Shown here piece by piece: positions 7,068 through 14,643 of a DNA stretch of 15,944 nt. A model generated the notes under the pieces. That model did not search any database. It was not told the DNA's origin and was given only the letters and a program-made list of their open reading frames with translations. Each line of letters opens with the position of its first letter. Position 1 is the first letter of the stretch. A program made the position numbers and the translations under genes. This stretch comes from an uncultured Pseudomonadales bacterium (GTDB taxonomy: Bacteria; Pseudomonadota; Gammaproteobacteria; Pseudomonadales; Cellvibrionaceae): NCBI GenBank assembly GCA_938048505.1, contig CALIUX010000244.1, forward strand, positions 1-15,944, written 5' to 3'.

Positions 7068-8447
7068 TTAAAAAGGTTCCAAAGGCATTTGAATATGGAA
7101 TGTTGTGCCAACCTCTTTATCGGATGTGACAGCAATTTGGCCTTTATGGTGTTCAGTGACGATAAAGTGTGAATACGAAAGTCGTTGTTCAACAGGGCAA
7201 GCAGAATCGGCTGAGGTATTTGAGAAAAAGGCTTCAAAAATATCTTGCTGCTCTTCTGGATTCAAACCTTTACCATTGTGTTGAATTTTGATCCAAACGG
7301 AATCGTAGAAATTACCCACTTCAACTCGAATAATCGGTACAAAACCCGTTCCGTGTGCACACTCGCATAATGCATAAAAAGCATGGCGTAATAAGCGTAA
7401 AAAGACCTGCTGCATTTCACTTGCGTAACAAAGCACATCAGGCACATCCGTAGCATAGTCACGCTGTACCGTGACATTACTAAAGCGCAGGCCATTCGGC
7501 TGAGAGTAGAGGTTATTAGCCACATCGATGCTGTGATTCAAAATGGCACTGATATTAGAAAGCTGCTTGTTGTCTCGGTGGCTGCTGGCAAAAAGTAGTA
7601 GATTGCTCACAATGGCAGAGGCTTGCTCGCCTCCATGCTGTGCTTTTTCCAAAACAGACTGCAGTGTTTTTTTGTGCTCAATATCACTGGTTGAAACCTG
7701 CTCGTTTAGCACGTTAACTGAGTTTAAAATGCTCTGCAATGGCACGTTAATATCATGCGCCATTGCGGAGGCTAGTTCACCCATTGCTGACATTTTATTG
7801 CGTTCGACTAATTGGTTCTCGGCCTTCATTTGCTTAGTAATATCATCAACAAGAATGACTATGCCGGTTTCTTCTTGCTCACTGAGAGCATAAAGGGTGA
7901 TGTCAAAATAGTACTGCCCACGCTGGCTATGCTTGATGGTTGTGGTATTCCCATCTTCCATGACTTTTTCAATTTGAGCCTGAGTGAGCGTGATAGTCGG
8001 GTAGGCTTCCCAAAGATTGAGCCCTGACACCGTATCAAATGGGCGACCTGTAATTTCTTCTGCAACACGATTCCATTGCGTAATTGCCATGTCTTTATTG
8101 AGGCCAATCAGCATTAAAGGCATCGAATCAACAATGCTTTTGATATAGGTCTCTCTCTGAGCAAGTTGTGTTGTTGTGCTTTCGAGCGTTGCCGTGCGCC
8201 TTGCTACTCTATCTTCGAGCGTCGCTTTAATATCTGTCAGTTCACGGTTTGATTTGGCCGCCTTTCGATGAGCAATAAAGAGAAAGGCTGAAACCACCAA
8301 CAACGTTAAAATCAGTACACTGCTTGAAAAATTGGCAACATACTGCCATTTAGTATTGCCCTCTTCATCTTTAAAAGGCGACAGTGCGTTGGCAAGCGCA
8401 GGGAAATACAGCAAAGAAATGGTGGATAAATAAGCGATCAGTTTCAT
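7068..8447 (-). CDS. Membrane PAS-domain sensor histidine kinase with degenerate ATP-binding domain
   Basis: This is a 459-residue inner-membrane sensor. Residues 1-21 resemble a signal sequence or first membrane segment. A short periplasmic stretch follows, then a membrane span at 43-59 and a coiled coil at about 62-100. A PAS domain occupies about 100-208 (IVDSMPLMLIGLN...ITQWN...EEITGR). The dimerisation/phosphotransfer box MGELASAMAHDINVPL carries the phospho-acceptor His231. The C-terminal HATPase region is eroded: the N-box Asn is His355 (LLRHAFYAL), the G1 Asp is His390 (HNGKG), and the G2 glycines are lost (417-424), while GTTF remains at 447-450. The frame is intact, so it is selected but perhaps a weak kinase, phosphatase or scaffold. 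No response regulator gene adjoins. TTGCAA (8532-8537) and TATGAC (8509-8514), spaced 17 bases, could be its promoter. Confidence 0.85.
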   Translation of the reverse strand: MKLIAYLSTISLLYFPALANALSPFKDEEGNTKWQYVANFSSSVLILTLLVVSAFLFIAHRKAAKSNRELTDIKATLEDRVARRTATLESTTTQLAQRETYIKSIVDSMPLMLIGLNKDMAITQWNRVAEEITGRPFDTVSGLNLWEAYPTITLTQAQIEKVMEDGNTTTIKHSQRGQYYFDITLYALSEQEETGIVILVDDITKQMKAENQLVERNKMSAMGELASAMAHDINVPLQSILNSVNVLNEQVSTSDIEHKKTLQSVLEKAQHGGEQASAIVSNLLLFASSHRDNKQLSNISAILNHSIDVANNLYSQPNGLRFSNVTVQRDYATDVPDVLCYASEMQQVFLRLLRHAFYALCECAHGTGFVPIIRVEVGNFYDSVWIKIQHNGKGLNPEEQQDIFEAFFSNTSADSACPVEQRLSYSHFIVTEHHKGQIAVTSDKEVGTTFHIQMPLEPF

Positions 8448-8508
8448 TTTTAGGCTCTGTTTGGCTCGAACATCTAATGCGTTGCATTAACTATTTTGCA
8501 AGCTTTGC

Positions 8509-8537
8509 GTCATATCTTTAAAAGGTAGGCTTTGCAA
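8509..8537 (-). promoter_or_regulatory. Candidate sigma-70 promoter for the histidine kinase
   Basis: Read on the minus strand, TTGCAA (8537 to 8532) and TATGAC (8514 to 8509) are separated by 17 bases, each matching four of six consensus positions. They lie about 60-90 bases before the ATG at 8447. An imperfect inverted repeat (8494-8503 with 8529-8539) spans this core and could be an operator. The assignment is from pattern only. Confidence 0.35.
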
Positions 8538-8641
8538 AAAATATTACCACTTTATTGATAGGGCGACGAGTTGGCTTTTCTGTGTGACCGTGATTACTTT
8601 ATTTGGTGCACATTTATCAACATTCACCCTATTTAGTAGCG

Positions 8642-9760
8642 TTATTGAGCGATACTGTAAGGGAGTAATTGACGTTGTAGCGGTTGCTGAGATTGTTTAT
8701 CAAGAAACAGGTTGCCACTGTCAGGCTCAAAGAGCGATGTACATATGAGCAACCGGTAGTGGGTTGGGTTATTTGCTGCTGGCTCATGACCTTCTAACTC
8801 AGAACCTTCTAATTCAGAGCCTTCTAACTCAAAACCTGTATGCCTTACCTTGCCGATTACCATGCCAATATTTTTACCGTTTGAATCAAAAACGGTTTGC
8901 CCAATATCAATGGTGTCTGAGCTGATTGCATCCTCAGTAACCGTTGCACCTTTATGGAGTATAGGCATGACCGCAGTGGCAAGGTGGGTACGCTGTTTAC
9001 TTCGGCCCTTGTAGTGCACTCTTGCAATGACCTCTTGGCCGGTATAGCACCCTTTTTTAAAGTTGACGCCTTCTAATGTATCGAGGTTGAACGCTTGTGG
9101 TAAATGCTTTTCTTGCGTGGCGGCTTGCACATCGGCCAAACCCATATTGATCTTGCCGCAATGCCAGTTGCTAGCATAAGTAAAGTCTTCTATTTGTTCG
9201 CTTGCTTGGCTATAAAAGTGAGATAACAGCTCGCTTTCTGGTGTGATCCACAGCTCTTGCCATATTTCTTGTTGCGCTGCCTGCTCTGTATCCTCTGTGT
9301 GCTTATGCCATGCATAGCATAAGCGTGTTGCGCCTTCTGATATGTGGTTGTATTCCTGAGGATTTATCGAGCTAGCAAAAGGGCTTTGTGTAGGAATATC
9401 TGACGTTTTGAATACAAGGGCAATCAAATCGCTCACCGTTAAAGTGACTTTAGAGAATATGGCATACTTTTGCAGGGCTGCTAATGCGCTTTCCGCAATG
9501 CTGGCGTGTACGCGTAGGCCAATGGTCTCTTCATTTAATTTGGCTGCAATAAAGTTACTAATCATCCTGCCTTGGGCATTACAATGTGCGCCACTGACCC
9601 ACTGGCCTTGTTCTACGGTATTGATATCGCAAGTGAGTTGGCCTTGCAATAACGTTAAAGCATCTTTGCCCGATACGGTGATGATTCGATAGTCAAACAG
9701 CGGCACGCACGGGGTGCCAGGGCTGTTGAGAGCAGGTAGTGCATGGCTCCAGTGATTCAT
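8642..9760 (-). CDS. ygfZ: Folate-binding Fe-S cluster repair protein YgfZ
   Basis: This 372-residue cytosolic protein of the YgfZ/GcvT-like family supports assembly or repair of certain Fe-S enzymes with a folate cofactor. The family signature KGCYTGQE lies at residues 236-243, with the conserved Cys238, followed by V-I-A-R-V-H-Y-K-G-R. The N-terminal LFDYRIITVSGKDALTLLQGQLTCDI block and HCNAQGRMISNF are also typical. It is longer than E. coli YgfZ (about 326 residues), partly from an ELEGS pentapeptide repeat encoded by 8791-8835 in the C-terminal third. The ATG at 9760 has only a weak purine-rich element upstream. It is divergent from sdhE, an arrangement shared with E. coli that ties together flavin and Fe-S maintenance of succinate dehydrogenase. 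Confidence 0.93.
   Translation of the reverse strand: MNHWSHALPALNSPGTPCVPLFDYRIITVSGKDALTLLQGQLTCDINTVEQGQWVSGAHCNAQGRMISNFIAAKLNEETIGLRVHASIAESALAALQKYAIFSKVTLTVSDLIALVFKTSDIPTQSPFASSINPQEYNHISEGATRLCYAWHKHTEDTEQAAQQEIWQELWITPESELLSHFYSQASEQIEDFTYASNWHCGKINMGLADVQAATQEKHLPQAFNLDTLEGVNFKKGCYTGQEVIARVHYKGRSKQRTHLATAVMPILHKGATVTEDAISSDTIDIGQTVFDSNGKNIGMVIGKVRHTGFELEGSELEGSELEGHEPAANNPTHYRLLICTSLFEPDSGNLFLDKQSQQPLQRQLLPYSIAQ
8791..8835 (-). repeat. In-frame 15-base minisatellite in ygfZ (3 units)
   Basis: Three 15-base units (8791-8805, 8806-8820, 8821-8835) differ at only a few bases and encode consecutive Glu-Leu-Glu-Gly-Ser type pentapeptides in YgfZ. The length is a multiple of three, so gain or loss of units keeps the frame. 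The acidic insert probably sits in a surface loop of the C-terminal domain. Confidence 0.9.
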
Positions 9761-9795
9761 TATTGAGGCTTTCTCTGTCTGTTGGTGGTATTTCG

Positions 9796-9832
9796 TTGCT
9801 TTAACGGCATGAGGTCAGGGTATACTTATACT
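9796..9832. promoter_or_regulatory. Divergent core promoter region, ygfZ / sdhE
   Basis: Two adjacent TATACT hexamers at 9821-9826 and 9827-9832 are plausible -10 elements for sdhE, with TTGCTT at 9796-9801 as a weak -35 at 19-base spacing. The same bases read on the minus strand give TATAAG (9830 to 9825), a -10 candidate for ygfZ. The core GTATA-CT-TATAC is an inverted repeat, so the two promoters may overlap and compete. Promoter use is inferred. Confidence 0.4.
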
Positions 9833-9896
9833 AAAGCTATTTTGAGCTGAAAGCATTCAAATAGCGATCATAATTAAGAGGTTTGAACAAACATAT

Positions 9897-10145
9897 ATGG
9901 AATTTAATCGCCTGAAATGGGCTAGTCGACGCGGCATGCTGGAACTCGATTTAATCTTAATGCCCTTTTTAGAGAATATCTATTTGACTTTAGAGGCAGA
10001 TGACCAGGCGCGTTATGAGTCATTGTTGTCGTGCGAGGACCAAGACTTATTTGGCTGGCTGATGCAACACAAAGAGCCACCTACTGAAGATCTGAAAAAA
10101 ATTGTTAAAATTATTTTAGATAATACGGGTATGAAGCGATCTTAG
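9897..10145 (+). CDS. sdhE: FAD assembly factor SdhE
   Basis: This 82-residue protein belongs to the SdhE/YgfY family, which helps covalently attach FAD to the succinate dehydrogenase and fumarate reductase flavoproteins. The essential RGxxE motif is present as R12-G-M-L-E16, within the usual WASRRGMLELD context. The downstream MPF, ARYESLLSCEDQDLFGWLM block is also typical. Size and N-terminus agree with E. coli SdhE, which supports the ATG at 9897. The closest Shine-Dalgarno-like AAGAGG (9876-9881) is 15 bases upstream, unusually far. ygfX follows after 75 bases, as in E. coli; a 7-bp inverted repeat (10135-10141 with 10165-10171) straddles the stop codon. Confidence 0.95.
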   Translation: MEFNRLKWASRRGMLELDLILMPFLENIYLTLEADDQARYESLLSCEDQDLFGWLMQHKEPPTEDLKKIVKIILDNTGMKRS

Positions 10146-10220
10146 GCGACTAAATTTTGTAATTGATCGCTCTATGCACATCGTGGTGGCAAAAATTTAA
10201 TCTACAATAAAAAGGATTTT

Positions 10221-10739
10221 ATGTTAGATCAAAAGGACTTTACGTTTTTTGTTGCGTCGTCACGCATGCTGCTTTATTGGAATGTGAGTTGGCATGCTAT
10301 TGCGATAATACTTATTTTGGTTGCACCATTACTGTGGTGGGTGAAAGGTCTTTTTTTGATGTTTACGCCTTTCTCACTTATTTACTATTATTTTAAATGT
10401 ATTAAAAATAGTCATGCTTGTGTGTTACGTTGCCACCAAAACTGTCTTTCTTTAGCGTTCAATGGCACGACGCATCAAGCAATAACTAATGCTGATATGA
10501 TTGAGCAGCCGATTATATTGGTTGGTGAGCAACGCATTTTCTCAGGGTTGATTGAATTGCGTTTTCGGTTTGTAGGCGCTATACCAGAGCAAAAATACTT
10601 TTCATGGCGAAAAAAGAAAGGCGGCTGGATACAGCATCTTGTTATATCTAAAGATGCTATGCCCGCAAAAGCATTTCATGAGTTAAAAGTCTTTATTAAA
10701 ACGCATGCTGCTCAACACGCTATCCCAAAAGATATTTGA
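10221..10739 (+). CDS. ygfX: YgfX-like membrane protein (CptA family)
   Basis: This 172-residue protein has two adjacent hydrophobic helices at about 24-40 and 43-58, followed by a soluble beta-rich domain. Its C-terminal HLVISKDAMPAKAFHELKVFI lines up with the equivalent HLWLAADSM...RDLRRIL segment of E. coli YgfX as I recall it. Position directly after sdhE is the other main support. E. coli YgfX is an inner-membrane protein reported to act with SdhE and, under the name CptA, proposed as a toxin affecting cytoskeletal proteins; its true role is unsettled. AAGG at 10212-10215, five bases before the ATG, is a good ribosome binding site. At 172 residues it is longer than the E. coli protein (about 135). 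It is convergent with queG, 24 bases away. Confidence 0.8.
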   Translation: MLDQKDFTFFVASSRMLLYWNVSWHAIAIILILVAPLLWWVKGLFLMFTPFSLIYYYFKCIKNSHACVLRCHQNCLSLAFNGTTHQAITNADMIEQPIILVGEQRIFSGLIELRFRFVGAIPEQKYFSWRKKKGGWIQHLVISKDAMPAKAFHELKVFIKTHAAQHAIPKDI

Positions 10740-10745
10740 ATAAAA

Positions 10746-10771
10746 TCAGGCTATAAAGTCAGACTATAAAA
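10746..10771. repeat. Imperfect 13-base direct repeat across queG stop
   Basis: TCAGGCTATAAAG (10746-10758) is followed immediately by TCAGACTATAAAA (10759-10771). The second copy contains the queG stop codon (10764-10766). It looks like a small duplication between the convergent ygfX and queG ends. There is no terminator hairpin here. Confidence 0.6.
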
Positions 10772-11921
10772 TCGTAATTTTCTCAATGTTCAAATTTGGT
10801 GCTTTGATTTTTCTTTTTCTTCGCCTATTGGGTATTTGTTGTTGTTCAATAGCCCATTCAATATGCTCCTTTACCATTTCACTGCTTGAGTCGTACTGGC
10901 TTTCAAGTGCATTAATAATAGCGGGAGAAGAGGGCGCATTGCCTAATCCAACCGCTAAATTACGCTGCCACCCATCATAGCCAATGCGGCGCAGTGGTGA
11001 GCCTTCGGTATTTTTAAGAAACGTTGTTTCATCCCATAAAAATAATGCAACAAGATCGCTGTTGTCTAAAGCATGTCTTGGTGCGAAGTCACCTTCATTA
11101 GTCGTGTGAGCATACTTATTCCAAGGGCAAATAGCTTGGCAGTCGTCACAGCCAAATACACGATTCCCTATGGGTTCGCGAAACTCTTTGGGTATTGAGC
11201 CTTTATTTTCAATGGTCAAATAGCTAATGCAGCGCCTTGCATCTAATGTGTACGGCTTTGGGAATGCATCGGTTGGGCACACTTTTAAACAGGCAGTGCA
11301 ACTACCGCAGTGGTCGGTTTCTTGTTGCGTATCAGGAATGAGCGGTAGGGAGGTGTAGACCTCCCCCAAAAAAAACCAGCTGCCGGCTTCTTTATTGATA
11401 ATGAGCGTGTGTTTGCCTGTCCAGCCCAGGCCAGCCTTTTGAGCGAGCGGCCTTTCCATGACAGGCGCGCTATCAACAAAGCCTCTTTGAGTGGGTGGTG
11501 TTAAGCCGGCTTCAATGGCTGCAGTGTTGATATGTTTAGCTAATGTTGCCAATCTTTTACGGACTAGTTTGTGGTAGTCACGACCCAGTGCATAACGCGC
11601 AATGTACGCTTTTTCTGGGCTTTTAAGTGTTTTGATATGTGTGCTATCAAGTGGTAGGTAATTCATCCTAACGGATATCACCCGCTGTGTACTTGGGAGC
11701 AGTGATTCGGGGGTGTAGCGCATGTCACCATGATCTGCCATCCACTGCATATCGCCGTGATAGCCATTGCCTAGCCATTCTTGTAAATGTTGGGCTGGCA
11801 CGGTGAGGTCGGTATCGGTAATGCCAACGCCATCAAACCCCAGTTCAGTAGCCCAATCTTTTACTTGTTGGGTCAGCAAGGTAAAAAAGTGGGTGTGTGA
11901 TGTATCGGTCATGCTGCTCAT
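10764..11921 (-). CDS. queG: Epoxyqueuosine reductase QueG
   Basis: This 385-residue cobalamin-dependent Fe-S enzyme catalyses the last step of queuosine synthesis, reducing epoxyqueuosine to queuosine in tRNA. Conserved features are GFDGVGITD near the N-terminus, HGDMQWM, VDSAPVMERPLAQKAGLGWTGKHT with Asp150 as the probable catalytic acid, and two [4Fe-4S] cysteine groups: C205-x2-C-x2-C-x3-C215 and C231 with C258-x2-C-x3-C265-P. Length is normal. The ATG at 11921 overlaps the priA stop as ATGA, implying translational coupling; Met4 at 11912 is a fallback start. Pairing with priA rather than with amiB/yjeE neighbours, as in E. coli, is a lineage-specific arrangement. Confidence 0.96.
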   Translation of the reverse strand: MSSMTDTSHTHFFTLLTQQVKDWATELGFDGVGITDTDLTVPAQHLQEWLGNGYHGDMQWMADHGDMRYTPESLLPSTQRVISVRMNYLPLDSTHIKTLKSPEKAYIARYALGRDYHKLVRKRLATLAKHINTAAIEAGLTPPTQRGFVDSAPVMERPLAQKAGLGWTGKHTLIINKEAGSWFFLGEVYTSLPLIPDTQQETDHCGSCTACLKVCPTDAFPKPYTLDARRCISYLTIENKGSIPKEFREPIGNRVFGCDDCQAICPWNKYAHTTNEGDFAPRHALDNSDLVALFLWDETTFLKNTEGSPLRRIGYDGWQRNLAVGLGNAPSSPAIINALESQYDSSSEMVKEHIEWAIEQQQIPNRRRKRKIKAPNLNIEKITIL

Positions 11922-14146
11922 CCCATATCCATTGGGTCAATATCAATTGACCAGCGAACCCGCTTGCTGAGCGGGTCGGTATTGAGCTGCTCACGAAGTT
12001 GGGCAACGATATGGCCACGTTCAGCGCGATGGGCAAATTTCAGTTGCAGTTGATAGCGATAACGGTCATTCCGTTTTTCCATAAAGGCGGGTATAGGGCC
12101 GATGTACTGAGCGGTGGGGCTGGGCGGTAAGAGTGTACAGAGCGTATTCATCGCTATTTGCAGCAACTGCTTTGCGTTATCGGCTCGCTTTGATTCGGCG
12201 CGAATTAGTGCCATAAATTGAATGGGCGGCATATGAGTGTGTTGCCGTTCTTCAAGAAGTGTTTTTGCAAAGGCACTGTAGCCTTCATGAATGAGCTGGT
12301 TCAGTGCTGGGTGATCAGGTCGATAGCTTTGAATCAGTACCGTTCCTGGCTTGTTAGCTCGGCCTGCTCGACCGGCTACTTGTACAATTTGTTGCCCCAT
12401 TCGCTCGATACCCCGAAAATCCCCGCTTAATAAGCCTTGGTCGGCATCTACAATGATGACAAGTGTTACAGAGGGGAAGTGGTGCCCTTTAGCTAGCATT
12501 TGTGTACCAACCAGTAGACAAGGCTCCCCCGTTTCTAGCTTCGCATTCAGTTCTTTCATGGCGTTTTTACGCTGCATGGAGTCTTGATCGACTCTGTGCA
12601 CAGGGTAATTAGCAAAACTTTGCTGTAAGACTTCTTCTGCACGCTCGGTACCTTGGCCCAGTGGCGTCAGTTCGGGGTTAAGGCAGCTTGGGCAGTGCTT
12701 GGGCGGGTAATGCTGTGAGCCACAATGGTGGCAGTGTAATTTGCGTGGCTGGTTGTGTAATGTCATGCGCGTATCACAGCGTGCGCAGGCTGCAGACCAG
12801 CCGCAACTTTGACAGAGCAAGGCGGGTGCAAAACCACGACGATTGATAAAGACGAGTGCTTGCTCGCCGCGTGCGAGTGTTGCACTGATGGCATCCAGGC
12901 TGGTTTGCCCGATGCCTGCGTGCACGTTTTCTCGTCTCATATCAAGCAGCTGTATGCTTGGCGGCTTAGCGCTACCAGCGCGCTCAGTAATACGCATATA
13001 GTGAAAGCGCTGGTTTAATGCATTGTGCAACGATTCAATCGATGGCGTGGCAGATCCCAATATCAGGGGTATGTTGTTGTATTTGGCTCGCATAATGGCT
13101 AGATCACGCGCGTTGTAACGCAAACCATCTTGCTGCTTAAAAGAGAGGTCATGCTCTTCGTCCACAATCATAATGCCTAGATTGGGTGCTGGCGCAAAAA
13201 CAGATAGGCGCGTACCGATGATAATGCGTGCTTCACCCGTAAAGGCCGCATGCCAATTTTCGAGTCTTGCGCCTTTGGCAATGCTAGAGTGGAGCTCAAC
13301 AACCGGTACGGCAAAGCGCGCAATAAACCGGCTAACGGTTTGTGGTGTTAAGCCTATTTCTGGTACCAGAATAAGCGCTTGCTTACCGGCCTGTAGGGCT
13401 TGTGCAATGGCATGCAGGTACACCTCTGTTTTGCCGCTGCCGGTTGTACCTTCGAGTAAGTAGCAGCCAAACGTATTGTGTTGTACAGCCTTGAGTGCAA
13501 CTTTTTGTTGAGTATTCAGCTCGAGAGGAGTTTCTTTTAGTACCTGCTGGTCATGCTGCGAGTCATCGCGCGGTGCGCTAGGCAGCATGACACTCTCGGC
13601 CAGATTTTTTTTGGTGAGAGCCTTAAGTGCGTCATGAGAGACTCGATATGTCCCTAGTGTGCTGTGCGCAAGGGTGTGATGGTCTATCAGCGCTTGCCAA
13701 GCGGCTTGTTGCTTGGGGCTGCGTTTAAAATTTTCGGCGTTTAAACCTTTACCTTCTGTGGTGAGTTGCCATGTTTTAGTGGTAGGCAAAACACCGTCTG
13801 CCGCCCTCAGCACTTGTGGTAGTGCCGCAGTAATGACTTCCCCTAGGGGGTGTTGGTAATACTCGGCAGCAAACTGGCACAACGCCAAAACATCACCCTT
13901 GATAAGAGGCTCAGAATCCAATATCCGCGCAATAGGCTTAAGTTTGGATGCATCATACTCCGCAGTATGGCTAATGCCTGTGATAAAGCCGACCAGTGTC
14001 CGTTGCCCAAAGGGCACCTCCACGCGCACGCCATGAGGAATTTTTTCGAGTATACCGGTGTCTAGCCCTAGAGGCGCGAGGTATTCAAAGTGCCGGTACA
14101 ATGGGGTGGGCAGTGCGACGGTAAAAATAAAAGGTTGTATTGCCAT
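11918..14146 (-). CDS. priA: Primosomal protein N' (replication restart helicase PriA)
   Basis: This 742-residue 3'-to-5' superfamily 2 helicase recognises stalled forks and reloads DnaB. The N-terminal roughly 190 residues are the fork-binding region (FTVALPTPLYRHFEYL, VEVPFGQRTLVGF). Walker A is GTTGSGKT with Lys239. Walker B is D329-E-E-H. The zinc-binding insert carries the paired cysteines CQSCGW, CARC, CHHCG and CPSC. Helicase motifs GTQMLAKGHHFP, VDADQGLLSGDFRG and QVAGRAGR follow. Length equals the family norm (about 730). The ATG at 14146 lacks a clear Shine-Dalgarno. The gene is divergent from rpmE, as in E. coli, and its TGA overlaps the queG ATG. Confidence 0.98.
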   Translation of the reverse strand: MAIQPFIFTVALPTPLYRHFEYLAPLGLDTGILEKIPHGVRVEVPFGQRTLVGFITGISHTAEYDASKLKPIARILDSEPLIKGDVLALCQFAAEYYQHPLGEVITAALPQVLRAADGVLPTTKTWQLTTEGKGLNAENFKRSPKQQAAWQALIDHHTLAHSTLGTYRVSHDALKALTKKNLAESVMLPSAPRDDSQHDQQVLKETPLELNTQQKVALKAVQHNTFGCYLLEGTTGSGKTEVYLHAIAQALQAGKQALILVPEIGLTPQTVSRFIARFAVPVVELHSSIAKGARLENWHAAFTGEARIIIGTRLSVFAPAPNLGIMIVDEEHDLSFKQQDGLRYNARDLAIMRAKYNNIPLILGSATPSIESLHNALNQRFHYMRITERAGSAKPPSIQLLDMRRENVHAGIGQTSLDAISATLARGEQALVFINRRGFAPALLCQSCGWSAACARCDTRMTLHNQPRKLHCHHCGSQHYPPKHCPSCLNPELTPLGQGTERAEEVLQQSFANYPVHRVDQDSMQRKNAMKELNAKLETGEPCLLVGTQMLAKGHHFPSVTLVIIVDADQGLLSGDFRGIERMGQQIVQVAGRAGRANKPGTVLIQSYRPDHPALNQLIHEGYSAFAKTLLEERQHTHMPPIQFMALIRAESKRADNAKQLLQIAMNTLCTLLPPSPTAQYIGPIPAFMEKRNDRYRYQLQLKFAHRAERGHIVAQLREQLNTDPLSKRVRWSIDIDPMDMG

Positions 14147-14170
14147 GCTGTTTTATGCTTATAAAGTACT

Positions 14171-14198
14171 TTGCACGCTCCAATAGCTCTGATAGAAT
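14171..14198 (+). promoter_or_regulatory. Extended -10 sigma-70 promoter of rpmE
   Basis: TTGCAC (14171-14176) and TAGAAT (14193-14198) are separated by 16 bases, and TG at 14190-14191 gives an extended -10. Each hexamer matches five of six consensus positions at TTGACA and TATAAT or close to it. Transcription would begin near 14205, leaving a leader of about 134 bases before the rpmE ATG. A strong promoter fits a ribosomal protein gene. Confidence 0.75.
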
Positions 14199-14230
14199 CC
14201 GCGCTCATTTTTCGCCCGATTCATCCATAG

Positions 14231-14317
14231 TGTGCGGTGCTTGGCAGGTGTAAAGAGGTGAGTAGCATTTTTGCTGCAAACTTCATTGAATACACCAAAT
14301 GATCAAGTGGCGGCACA
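14231..14317 (+). ncRNA. Structured rpmE 5' leader, candidate L31 autoregulatory element
   Basis: Four nested complementary segments lie in the untranslated leader: 14231-14235 with 14313-14317 (TGTGC/GCACA), 14240-14243 with 14304-14307 (CTTG/CAAG), 14247-14252 with 14291-14296 (GGTGTA/TACACC), and 14262-14267 with 14272-14277 (GTAGCA/TGCTGC, one G-U, TTTT loop). Together they form one long interrupted hairpin ending 11 bases before the GAGG ribosome binding site. Ribosomal protein leaders controlled by their own product are well known, and leader candidates for L31 have been proposed. I identify it by pairing and position only. Confidence 0.45.
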
Positions 14318-14338
14318 TATTATAACTGAGGCATTACC

Positions 14339-14551
14339 ATGCAAGCAGATATTCAACCTAAATACGCTGAAATGAAAGCGACATGTAGCTGTGGCAACGT
14401 GATTGAAACGCGTTCAACACTCTCGAAAGAAATCAACATCGATGTATGTTCAGAGTGCCACCCTTTTTACACTGGTAAGCAAAAAGTAGCTGATACTGGT
14501 GGTCGTATTGATCGCTTCAAAAAGCGTTTTGGCGGCCGTCGCGCAAGCTAA
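14339..14551 (+). CDS. rpmE: 50S ribosomal protein L31 (zinc-binding type)
   Basis: This is the complete 70-residue bacterial L31, a protein of the large subunit that bridges to the 30S head. It is the zinc-binding (C+) type: Cys16, Cys18, Cys37 and Cys40 are all present in the contexts TCSCGN and [15 protein letters not shown]. The tail [12 protein letters not shown] is typical. Length equals that of E. coli L31. GAGG at 14328-14331, seven bases from the ATG, is a good ribosome binding site. It has its own promoter and terminator and so is a single-gene unit, divergent from priA. No zinc-free paralogue is visible in the window. Confidence 0.98.
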   Translation: MQADIQPKYAEMKATCSCGNVIETRSTLSKEINIDVCSECHPFYTGKQKVADTGGRIDRFKKRFGGRRAS

Positions 14552-14615
14552 ATCTGCATGGGTGCTCGATGCATCTATTGATTATTACAATGTGGGCTAT
14601 TTTGATGGTAGCTCT

Positions 14616-14643
14616 AAAAAGCCGGCTTTATGCCGGTTTTTTT
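14616..14643 (+). terminator. Rho-independent terminator of rpmE
   Basis: CCGGC at 14622-14626 pairs with GCCGG at 14632-14636 around a five-base loop. The stem is extended by G-U and A-T pairs and followed by seven T residues (14637-14643). It lies 65 bases after the rpmE stop codon. Confidence 0.9.

Noticed and set aside
10135..10171. Inverted repeat around the sdhE stop as an attenuator before ygfX
   Set aside because: Only seven pairs with a 23-base loop and no T-run. Too weak to call a terminator.
12218..13463. Several 60-100 codon open frames on the + strand within priA
   Set aside because: They lie antisense to strongly conserved PriA motifs, have no ribosome binding sites and resemble no protein family. 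They are shadows of priA.
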